This document shows, piece by piece, positions 1-5,995 of a DNA stretch of 6,838 bases. The stretch comes from Fidelibacterota bacterium (lineage in GTDB: Bacteria > Fidelibacterota > Marinisomatia > SCGC-AAA003-L08 > D37C17). The stretch lies in assembly GCA_012964845.1 (NCBI GenBank), contig DTTG01000184.1, forward strand, positions 1 to 6,838, in the 5' to 3' direction. The notes under the pieces were generated by a model, which saw nothing but the letters and a program-made list of their open reading frames with translations, did not search any database and was not told the origin of the DNA. The first letter of the stretch is position 1. Each line of letters begins with the position of its first letter. The translations under genes were made by a program, and so were the position numbers.

Positions 1-512
1 ATGAAGTGGTTACTGTTCAGCCCATGAAAACATTCCCCATTATTAAAGACCTGGTGACAGATGTTTCTTGGAATTATAAACAAAATAAAATGATTCCACC
101 CTTCAAGCCCGGGAAAAAGAAAAACGGCAAGGATCATGTCATGTACCAGCAGGATGTTGAACGAATCCAGGAATTCCGCAAGTGTATTGAATGTTATCTC
201 TGTCAGGATGTCTGCCACGTCCTCAGGGATCAGGATAAGAAGGAAAAGTTTGTGGGACCGCGCTTTATGATCCGCCTGGCTTCACTGGAAATGCACCCCT
301 TAGATCAGGAGGACCGCATTCCTAAAATTAAAAATGAATTTGGCTCAGGAATGTGTAATATTACTCGTTGCTGTACGGATGTCTGTCCCGAACATATTCA
401 GATTACGGATAATGGCATTATTCCATTAAAGGAAAGAGTGGTGGACCGCTTTTATGATCCGGTTATGTGGATTTATAATAAATTATTCGGCAACGGTGCC
501 AAACAGGAATGA
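1..512 (+). CDS. sdhB: Succinate dehydrogenase/fumarate reductase iron-sulfur subunit, 5'-truncated
   Basis: This is the C-terminal part of the electron-transfer subunit of a succinate:quinone oxidoreductase or fumarate reductase, which passes electrons between the flavoprotein subunit and the membrane quinone site. The frame is open to the left edge (codons run from base 3), so the GTG at base 6 is not the true start and the N-terminal 2Fe-2S ferredoxin domain lies outside the window. Counting from that GTG, a CxxCxxCxxxC motif sits at C60, C63, C66 and C70, and a second cysteine set at C117, C122, C123 and C127, the last followed by Pro. By analogy with E. coli SdhB, C60/C63/C66/C127 would hold the 4Fe-4S cluster and C70/C117/C123 the 3Fe-4S cluster. 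The fourth Cys of the first motif is followed by His rather than the usual Pro, and C122 is an extra Cys; both fit the non-classical Sdh/Frd branch seen in many non-proteobacteria. The direction of the reaction cannot be told from this fragment. Being followed by a convergent gene, it is the last gene of its operon. Confidence 0.9.
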   Translation, partial: EVVTVQPMKTFPIIKDLVTDVSWNYKQNKMIPPFKPGKKKNGKDHVMYQQDVERIQEFRKCIECYLCQDVCHVLRDQDKKEKFVGPRFMIRLASLEMHPLDQEDRIPKIKNEFGSGMCNITRCCTDVCPEHIQITDNGIIPLKERVVDRFYDPVMWIYNKLFGNGAKQE

Positions 513-543
513 AGATTAAATGAGACGGCTAAATAGTGAAATT

Positions 544-639
544 CTTATTTAACCCCTCACCCTACCTCTCCCCTAGGGAGATGAGAACTTAAGAATCAAT
601 CCAAATTTTGAAAATATCTGGTGAGGGGTCAGAGATAAG
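544..639. repeat. Imperfect inverted repeat between convergent genes; possible small dispersed element
   Basis: The gap between the sdhB-like gene and tonB holds a perfect 10-base inverted pair, ACCCCTCACC at 552-561 and GGTGAGGGGT at 620-629. Each arm has a CTTAT/ATAAG tract outside it, at 544-548 and 635-639, giving imperfect ends of about 18 and 20 bases. Inside the left half is a second small hairpin, TCTCCC (567-572) with GGGAGA (576-581). The CCCTCACC...CTCTCCC wording resembles short palindromic intergenic elements common in many bacterial genomes. It could equally act as a transcription terminator for both converging genes, although no strong U-tract follows. I see no gene in 513-655. 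Confidence 0.5.
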
Positions 640-655
640 TCTTTATTCCAGGTTT

Positions 656-1285
656 TTAATGTGAAGTCAGTTCGAACTTCACCGGTACTGTCTGCCAGAC
701 ACCTACCTTTTTATCCCGCTGCTGTGCAGGTTTCCATTTAGACTTTTTAACTGCAGATAAAGCAGCCTCATTCAATCCTGTATTGGGAATACCTTTTTGA
801 ACCCATGCTTCGGTTACATTACCCTTAGCATCAATAAAAAACTGGATATAAACCGTTCCCTCGATTCCCGCTTCCTGTGCAATTTCAGGATAAACCGGGC
901 GAATAGGAATTTTCGGTTTTGGAGCTTTATCATAAGGAATAAATTTTACATTAGGTCCCTCAGATGGGGGAGGTGGCGGAGCATCCCAATCTTCAAAATC
1001 ATCAAAGTCAGTATCTTCAATAGTAATATCTTCATCAAAAAATTCATCTTCTGATGCCACTGGAACTGAAGGTCTTGCTGGAGGCTCAGGTATTTTTATT
1101 TGTTCAGTTTGGGGAATATCAAATGTTTCAATTTCATCCACAACAGAAAAGTTAGTGCGTTCTCCTTCACCTAAAAAACGTGGGAAAAAATAAAACATAA
1201 AAGTCAATAAAAGGATTACTCCAATGGTAACTTCACGTATTCGTACGGTATAATGAATCAATAATGGATCGGGTCTGAGAATCAT
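656..1285 (-). CDS. tonB: TonB family energy transducer
   Basis: TonB carries the force produced by the ExbB/ExbD proton motor across the periplasm to outer-membrane transporters. The 209-residue product has a short cytoplasmic start, one membrane anchor at about residues 19-38, a periplasmic linker, and a TonB C-terminal domain at about 124-206. That domain shows the family pattern: YPEIAQEAGIEGTV at about 132-145, then the IDAKGNV turn, the NEAAL helix and a closing VPVKFEL strand. The linker is unusual in charge: 14 of the 23 residues at 79-101 are Asp or Glu, followed by five prolines at 103-107. Its ATG abuts the stop of the upstream exbD (TAAATG), and an AAGG at 1294-1297 lies 8 bases upstream of the ATG, so translation is probably coupled. 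It is the last gene of the exbB-exbD-exbD-tonB operon. Which receptor it serves cannot be told here. Confidence 0.93.
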   Translation of the reverse strand: MILRPDPLLIHYTVRIREVTIGVILLLTFMFYFFPRFLGEGERTNFSVVDEIETFDIPQTEQIKIPEPPARPSVPVASEDEFFDEDITIEDTDFDDFEDWDAPPPPPSEGPNVKFIPYDKAPKPKIPIRPVYPEIAQEAGIEGTVYIQFFIDAKGNVTEAWVQKGIPNTGLNEAALSAVKKSKWKPAQQRDKKVGVWQTVPVKFELTSH

Positions 1286-1696
1286 TTATGGTGCCTTGGT
1301 GAGAGCAGAATAGCTGAGTTTTAAGGCATTTGCGGTTCTCAACTGACTATGAATATCTGTAATGAGTTTCATAGTTGTTTTTTCATCTGACTTTAATGAA
1401 ACTGTAATTTTCGGGTCTTTGGCAATTTTGCTGTACATTATTCCTGACAAATTATTTATATTTATGATACGGTCATCTACTGAAACAAGCCCATCTTTTG
1501 TTGCCCATACATAAGAGGTGTGCCGCTTACTTTCTAATTTTTCAATCATTTTTGCACGAGGCATAATTATATCCAGCCCTTCATATTCCCGCATAACGGT
1601 TGTCACCATGAAAAATATCAGGAGCATAAAAATAATATCCGGCATGGATGATGTGGATATTTCTTTACTGGTATGCGTCTTTCTTTCTATTTTCAT
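1286..1696 (-). CDS. exbD: ExbD/TolR family biopolymer transport protein (second paralogue)
   Basis: A 136-residue ExbD-type stator or rotor partner of ExbB. It has a short cytoplasmic N-terminus, a single membrane helix at about residues 21-38, and a periplasmic domain. The conserved proton-path aspartate at the start of the membrane helix is present (D20, in SSMPDIIFML), so the protein looks functional. It differs clearly from the ExbD encoded just upstream, for example MPD rather than MAD around the aspartate and quite different periplasmic sequence, so it is not a recent duplicate. The start follows the previous stop by 6 bases, and there is no clear Shine-Dalgarno site, which suggests translation by coupling or re-initiation. 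TolR is the main alternative name; the company of tonB favours ExbD. Confidence 0.92.
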   Translation of the reverse strand: MKIERKTHTSKEISTSSMPDIIFMLLIFFMVTTVMREYEGLDIIMPRAKMIEKLESKRHTSYVWATKDGLVSVDDRIININNLSGIMYSKIAKDPKITVSLKSDEKTTMKLITDIHSQLRTANALKLSYSALTKAP

Positions 1697-1702
1697 TTTA
1701 AA

Positions 1703-2104
1703 TTAAAAAGCTGGGGGGTTAGCAATAGAAATTTTTGTAGCTTTTGCTTCTTTGAGTTGGTCCAAAATCTGTAAATAATTTTGATATTTAGTCCGCGGGT
1801 GTGTTTGCACAGAAAAAATAAGGTTTGGATTTCCAGAGAGCTTCCGTTCTACTATTCCCCTAATTGCATTTACTTTGGTAGGTTTGTCATCAATCAATAC
1901 TTTCCCACTTTCATTCATTAGGATATTGACTATATTTTTTCGGTTTACTTCAAGCTCATTTCCTTCGGATGGGAGAACCAAACTAATACCCTTATCCATG
2001 GAAATTGTAGTTGTTACCAGAAAAAATACCAGTAATAAAAATGCAATATCCGCCATGGAAGATGAATTTATTTCCTCTATGGGTCTTCTCTGTTTTTTTA
2101 TCAT
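1703..2104 (-). CDS. exbD: ExbD/TolR family biopolymer transport protein (first paralogue)
   Basis: A 133-residue ExbD-type protein that would insert into the ExbB pore and use proton flow to drive TonB. Its single membrane helix is at about residues 20-37, opened by the conserved aspartate D19 in SSSMADIAFLLL. The rest, to about residue 130, is the periplasmic domain, with the LVLPS stretch just after the membrane that is usual in the family. It lies 18 bases downstream of exbB and 6 bases upstream of the second exbD. The 18-base spacer is T-rich in the coding sense and has no strong ribosome binding site. The pairing of two ExbD paralogues with one ExbB is known in several phyla, where the second copy may be needed for particular TonB partners. 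Confidence 0.93.
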   Translation of the reverse strand: MIKKQRRPIEEINSSSMADIAFLLLVFFLVTTTISMDKGISLVLPSEGNELEVNRKNIVNILMNESGKVLIDDKPTKVNAIRGIVERKLSGNPNLIFSVQTHPRTKYQNYLQILDQLKEAKATKISIANPPAF

Positions 2105-2122
2105 ACTCTGTAGAGAAAAAAA

Positions 2123-2734
2123 CTAACTTGTAATACTATCTTTTATAGCATGAAGCAGGGCTGTGGTACTTTTTTGCAGGGTGACAATCTGGTTGTCAAT
2201 AATATACAATACTGCATTTTGGAATATCTGCAGAACAACAGCAACAATCAAACCAAAAGCTGTAGTTAACAATGCAACAGAAATACCACCCGCTACAACT
2301 GCAGGAGAAATATCGTTTGCCATCTTGATATCGTTAAAGGCCTGAATCATACCCCAAACTGTTCCCAGAAATCCAATCATGGGGGCTGTGGCAATACAGA
2401 GGGAAATCCAGGTCATATTTTTTTCCATGGAGGCCATTTCAATACTTCCAGAATGATCCAGAGCATGCTCTGCCTCATCAGCACCACGATCAGCACGATC
2501 AAGGGCAGATAAACATAAATTAGCAACTGGTCCTACGGCTCCTTCGCACTGAGTTTTAGCAGAATCAATGCCGGATTGTTTCACCGTAGCAGCAATATCG
2601 TAGGCAAATTCTTCATTGCTAGATAGACCTTTAATCAAGTGATATAGCCTTTCGATCACAAATACAAAACCAATTATGAAAATAAATAAAATGGGCCACA
2701 TGAACCCGCCACCATCAATAAATAATTGAACCAT
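2123..2734 (-). CDS. exbB: ExbB/TolQ/MotA family proton channel protein
   Basis: ExbB is the inner-membrane scaffold that forms the pentameric pore around ExbD and couples the proton gradient to TonB. The 203-residue product has the expected three membrane segments: about 11-30, about 110-132 and about 148-173, with a long cytoplasmic loop between the first two. The family signature GFLGTVWGMIQAF is at 121-133, and the third helix carries the polar ISVALLTTAFGL pattern at 151-162, whose threonines line the proton path in the family. ER follows the first helix (28-29). The start is supported by an AAGGA at 2743-2747, 8 bases before the ATG. It is the first gene of the operon, separated from ctpA by 103 AT-rich bases that probably hold its promoter, though I could not pick out a consensus -35/-10 pair. 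The name TolQ is possible, but tonB next door favours ExbB. Confidence 0.93.
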   Translation of the reverse strand: MVQLFIDGGGFMWPILFIFIIGFVFVIERLYHLIKGLSSNEEFAYDIAATVKQSGIDSAKTQCEGAVGPVANLCLSALDRADRGADEAEHALDHSGSIEMASMEKNMTWISLCIATAPMIGFLGTVWGMIQAFNDIKMANDISPAVVAGGISVALLTTAFGLIVAVVLQIFQNAVLYIIDNQIVTLQKSTTALLHAIKDSITS

Positions 2735-2742
2735 TATTTTTG

Positions 2743-2747
2743 TCCTT
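2743..2747 (-). promoter_or_regulatory. Shine-Dalgarno site of exbB
   Basis: AAGGA on the minus strand, 8 bases upstream of the exbB ATG at 2734-2732, inside an A-rich leader. It fixes the exbB start and contrasts with the two exbD genes, which lack such a site. Confidence 0.6.
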
Positions 2748-2837
2748 TTTTAATTACGAATTAATTGAATTTTTAATGTAGAAATTAGTCTGCAAAATTA
2801 GGATTATTATTCCTTTTGGTAAAGAAAATTTTCGCAT

Positions 2838-4424
2838 TTATTCTGAAACAGGTACAGAGGGGGATAATGCCCCTATCAATTCCCTGGCTTCATGGAAATG
2901 CAAAAGAGCATCCTGAGCCTGCTTATCCGTATCCAGCAATTTTTTGTATAAATATTCTTTTCCCCAAATGCTGCTTGCCACATTTGCGAGTATCCTGTTT
3001 TGGATATATCCCCAATTTTCTTCCAGTTCTTCGGATTCAAATTCTATCTCCTGATTTTCCAGCCAATGAAAGAAATTTTCCATTCGTTTACCATTCAAAT
3101 CATAGGATGTGGTAAAATCATCATAGTTTTCAAATTGCTCCTGAATTTCACTTTTTAATTCTCCTGCAAACTTAAAGGTAAGGCGGTCGGGGTGAGACAG
3201 AATTTCCCGAGTGCTTTTATTGAAATTTACATCTAATTCAGAAAATACGTCTGGAGTGATACCGCCACCGCCATAAACAGATCTACCATTCTTCGTAGTA
3301 AAGACAGGTTTCTGGGCTAAAGTGGAATCTGTGGCTTCTCGATTGTCTCTCCCTAAATCGGTGTAGTAATCTCCAATGTCTTCGTATGGTCGTTGGATGA
3401 GCCTCCCGGATGGTGTGTAATATCGGGCTATCGTAATGCGTGCTGCTGAGCCATCCCGAAGAGGATATTGGCGTTGTACCAATCCCTTGCCAAAACTGGT
3501 TTCACCTACTACAAGTCCTCTATCTAAATCTTGAAATGCACCGGATACAATTTCACTAGCACTGGCAGACCCCCTGTTTATGAGAACCACTACCGGGTAG
3601 TCTTTGTCGCGATTACTTTTGCGTGCACGATAAACTTCGCTTGAACCGGGGATTTTACCTTTTGTAAATAAAATAGTATCTCTGGAGGAGACAAACATAT
3701 CCACAATGCTGATTGCCTGATCCATCATTCCACCGCCATTGTTTCTGAGATCCAGTAATAGCTGCTGCATACCCAAGCTTTCCAGCTTGGAAAGTGATTC
3801 ATCTATTTCTTTGGCGGTGTTTCTGGAAAATCTGCTCACCTTAATATAGCCTGTTTCATCATCAATCATGAACGATGCCATTACGCTCACAATGGGTATT
3901 TTATCCCGGACAAGTGTTACCTCAAAATCTTCATCAAATCCCGGGCGGGAAATGGTGACATCAACGGGTGTCCCTTTTGGTCCTCGTAGTTTTTCCAACA
4001 CATCTTTCTGGGTAATTTTGTAGGCCGATTCATCATTAATGCGTACAATTTTATCACCTGTTTGGAGACCTGCCCGGTCTGAGGGGGTTCCGGGGATGGG
4101 CGAAATGATGGTAATATATCCTTCTAAAATATTGAATTCAATGCCAATACCTTCAAAGGCACCATCAAATTGTTCATTAATAAGCTCAAATTGTTCTGAC
4201 GAAATATAACTGGAATGGGGATCCAATTTATCCAGCATGCCAATAATGGCGCCCTCCAGAATTTCATTCATGTCCACCTCTTCCACATAATTTTCACTTA
4301 CCAGGCGAATAATCTGTGTGAGGGTTTTCATTTTCTGAAATTGATCTTTGGCAGCATCTGACTTAAAGCCCCAAAGCATAACTGCGCCCAAAAGTATTAA
4401 AAATAAATATTTATTGAATTTCAT
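2838..4424 (-). CDS. ctpA: S41 family carboxy-terminal processing protease
   Basis: A PDZ-containing serine protease of the CtpA/Prc/tail-specific family that trims or degrades envelope proteins from their C-termini. A TTG at 4430 lies two codons upstream, but ATG at 4424 is the more usual start, giving 528 residues. Numbered from the ATG: a hydrophobic signal or anchor at about 7-20, the N-terminal helical region with LDPHSSYIS at about 67-75, a PDZ domain at about 88-173, and the protease core at about 190-345. The catalytic serine is S288 in GSASASEI, with K313 in FGKG 25 residues later and Q317 four further on, the same spacing as the Ser/Lys/Gln set of E. coli Prc. The GGG just before the protease end (about 385-388) leads into an extra C-terminal part of some 130 residues, rich in Glu and aromatic residues and predicted helical. 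No clear Shine-Dalgarno site precedes it. It is followed by exbB in the same direction, so read-through into that operon is possible. Its natural substrate is unknown. Confidence 0.92.
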   Translation of the reverse strand: MKFNKYLFLILLGAVMLWGFKSDAAKDQFQKMKTLTQIIRLVSENYVEEVDMNEILEGAIIGMLDKLDPHSSYISSEQFELINEQFDGAFEGIGIEFNILEGYITIISPIPGTPSDRAGLQTGDKIVRINDESAYKITQKDVLEKLRGPKGTPVDVTISRPGFDEDFEVTLVRDKIPIVSVMASFMIDDETGYIKVSRFSRNTAKEIDESLSKLESLGMQQLLLDLRNNGGGMMDQAISIVDMFVSSRDTILFTKGKIPGSSEVYRARKSNRDKDYPVVVLINRGSASASEIVSGAFQDLDRGLVVGETSFGKGLVQRQYPLRDGSAARITIARYYTPSGRLIQRPYEDIGDYYTDLGRDNREATDSTLAQKPVFTTKNGRSVYGGGGITPDVFSELDVNFNKSTREILSHPDRLTFKFAGELKSEIQEQFENYDDFTTSYDLNGKRMENFFHWLENQEIEFESEELEENWGYIQNRILANVASSIWGKEYLYKKLLDTDKQAQDALLHFHEARELIGALSPSVPVSE

Positions 4425-4708
4425 AGACAAGAAATTTAGGGAGAATCAATCTTTGGATGAAATGATTGAATTAGGTGTAACAATAAAAACATGAAAGTAT
4501 TTTATCCGTCTTATGGTCCAAAGAAAAGGTTATTGTTTTTAAAGGCAATTTTCATACAATCTTTCATTCTGATTGCATAATTGTATAATTAATTATCAAG
4601 TCCCTGCTGAATTAATTTTGTAAAACGTAAAAATAGGTGAGTCTGCATTACGCATTACGTTTTTGTTTGATTCCGAATTCGCAATTTCCCATTCCGAATT
4701 CCGCGAAC
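4425..4708. other. Non-coding gap between tldE and ctpA
   Basis: These 284 bases separate two minus-strand genes. I see no credible gene: the longest minus-strand ATG frames I found are only 13 and 18 codons, with no ribosome binding site. The left two thirds are very AT-rich and probably carry the ctpA promoter. A faint match to the Bacteroidetes type (TTTG at 4522-4519, 19 bases, then TACTTTCA at 4499-4492) is too weak to call. The right third holds the short repeats listed separately. An inverted pair AAAACGTAA (4622-4630) and TTACGTTTT (4655-4663) could form a 9-base-pair stem with a 24-base loop in the transcript leaving tldE, but no U-tract follows, so it is not a standard terminator. 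Confidence 0.5.
4645..4705. repeat. Short tandem and direct repeats (GCATTAC, ATTCCGAATTC) just after tldE
   Basis: GCATTAC occurs twice in tandem at 4645-4658. Then ATTCCGAATTC occurs at 4670-4680 and again exactly at 4691-4701, with GCAATTTCCC between. The second copy is followed by CGCG, 3 bases before the tldE stop codon. GAATTC is itself a palindrome, so the units read similarly on both strands. The block looks like a decayed low-complexity intergenic repeat made from closely related units. No function is evident. Confidence 0.45.
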
Positions 4709-5995
4709 CTATGAAACCGTCACACCTTTAAAAGAAATCCATGGAAATATACAGTAGCCAAAATCTATGCGGTCACTGGAGATTTCACCAATATTGTTAA
4801 ACATTTCCTGAATATTGCCCGAAATCATGGTTTCACTTATGGGATATTGGATTTCTCCATTTTCAATATAGTAGCTATTTTTTGCTACACCAGAAAATTC
4901 ACCATCAGCAGAAGGGCGTCCACCTGAGAACCGCTCCAATAAAATACCCTTTTTAATAGTTTTAATGATTTCATCTTTGGTTTTTTCTCCGGCATCAACT
5001 ACAAAAGCACCACCGCCATTTACAGCTCTTTGTCCACCGGTTTTATTGGCGCCGTATAAACTTAAGAGATGAGTTTTCAATACTCCTTTATCAATGATGG
5101 TGCTATTTTCTGCCACATAACCATCATCCGTAATAAAATATCCATCGGTTATCTCATCGGATACAGGCCTTGCATGCAGAGTAAACCGGGGGTCCGTTAT
5201 CTGCTGGTTCAGTTTTTTTTTATAAATGGATGTCTTTGAAATGATTTTACCATCACTAATATCCCCGGTAATGAATCCAAGAAAATCACCCAGGCAATCA
5301 GGAGTTACTACAATTTCTCCCGTGAATTTTTCAGGTACAGGTTTTGTGCGTACTTGTTCTGTGGACTGCCTTAATAATCGTTTTGCCGACCCTGATTCAA
5401 TAAATGGTGTGTCCAGGTTTAAGGCAGAAATGCCCATTCCATTAAAGGAGGATGTATCTTTCCCATCTTTTGCTGTAAACATATTGGAGAATCCATACAT
5501 ACCTTCCCGCGAAGTGAACTCAACGCCATTTGAATTTCTGAAAACGGATGTTGATTGTGAAAAATCAACAATTGCAGCTTCCATATTGATGGTGGGATGA
5601 GTGGTTTTAACATAGTCCATAAATTCATCCAGGCGCTGATACATTTTATCCATATTGGGCTCTTCATCTCCTTTCGAAAAGGATTGTTGGGGCTGAGATG
5701 GAGAAATATCATTGGCATCATCAGGTTGGGATGATTTCGCCATATCCATCACTTTTTTCACAGCATCATCTATAGATTCCGTATCCGTTTTATTGATGGC
5801 AACACTTCCACTTTTCTGATCCACAATTACGGAGAGACCAATATTTGTATCAAAGGTGGTACGAAACAGCGACATCTCTCCGGTTTCCACATTCAGCTCT
5901 TTTTGCTCAGAAAAAGAAACAGCACATTGTGATTTATCTGCCCCGGCTTTCTTAAGCTGTTCAATACAATAATTTGCAATGTCCGACTGGTTCAT
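4709..5995 (-). CDS. tldE: TldE/PmbA family protein, non-catalytic partner of TldD
   Basis: TldE (PmbA) joins TldD to form a metalloprotease that digests unfolded peptides; in E. coli the pair matures microcin B17 and degrades the CcdA antitoxin. The 428-residue product spans the whole family: an N-terminal domain at about 1-215, and a C-terminal domain with GEIVVTPDCLGDFLG at 226-240, the IIDKGVLKTHLLSLYGANK region at 300-318, and the ending around SADGEFSGVAKNSYYIENGEI (362-382) and ISGNIQEMF (391-399). It has no HExxxH motif, as expected for TldE rather than TldD. The start is well supported: the ATG abuts the tldD stop (TAAATG) and a strong GGAGG lies 7 bases upstream inside the end of tldD, so the two are made together. 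The stretch at about 88-113 is rich in Ser, Gln, Pro and acidic residues and is probably a flexible loop. It is slightly shorter than the E. coli protein (about 450). Confidence 0.92.
   Translation of the reverse strand: MNQSDIANYCIEQLKKAGADKSQCAVSFSEQKELNVETGEMSLFRTTFDTNIGLSVIVDQKSGSVAINKTDTESIDDAVKKVMDMAKSSQPDDANDISPSQPQQSFSKGDEEPNMDKMYQRLDEFMDYVKTTHPTINMEAAIVDFSQSTSVFRNSNGVEFTSREGMYGFSNMFTAKDGKDTSSFNGMGISALNLDTPFIESGSAKRLLRQSTEQVRTKPVPEKFTGEIVVTPDCLGDFLGFITGDISDGKIISKTSIYKKKLNQQITDPRFTLHARPVSDEITDGYFITDDGYVAENSTIIDKGVLKTHLLSLYGANKTGGQRAVNGGGAFVVDAGEKTKDEIIKTIKKGILLERFSGGRPSADGEFSGVAKNSYYIENGEIQYPISETMISGNIQEMFNNIGEISSDRIDFGYCIFPWISFKGVTVS

Noticed and set aside
2793..2818. Possible hairpin between ctpA and exbB (CAAAA...TTTTG with AGGA/TCCT inside)
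   Set aside because: The stem is short and bulged, and no U-tract follows on the minus strand, so it does not support a terminator.
2816..3115. A 99-codon + strand open frame opposite the end of ctpA
   Set aside because: It is antisense to the conserved protease frame and its cysteine- and proline-rich translation looks like a shadow frame.
4425..4430. TTG start for ctpA two codons upstream of ATG
   Set aside because: The extension adds only two residues, neither start has a clear ribosome binding site, and ATG is the more common choice.
4512..4568. An 18-codon minus-strand frame beginning MKDCMKIAF in the gap before ctpA, considered as a small peptide gene
   Set aside because: It has no ribosome binding site, no recognisable precursor features and lies in AT-rich sequence where such frames arise by chance.
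5226..5600. A 124-codon + strand open frame opposite tldE
   Set aside because: It lies wholly inside a well-supported conserved gene on the other strand and its translation resembles no family I know.
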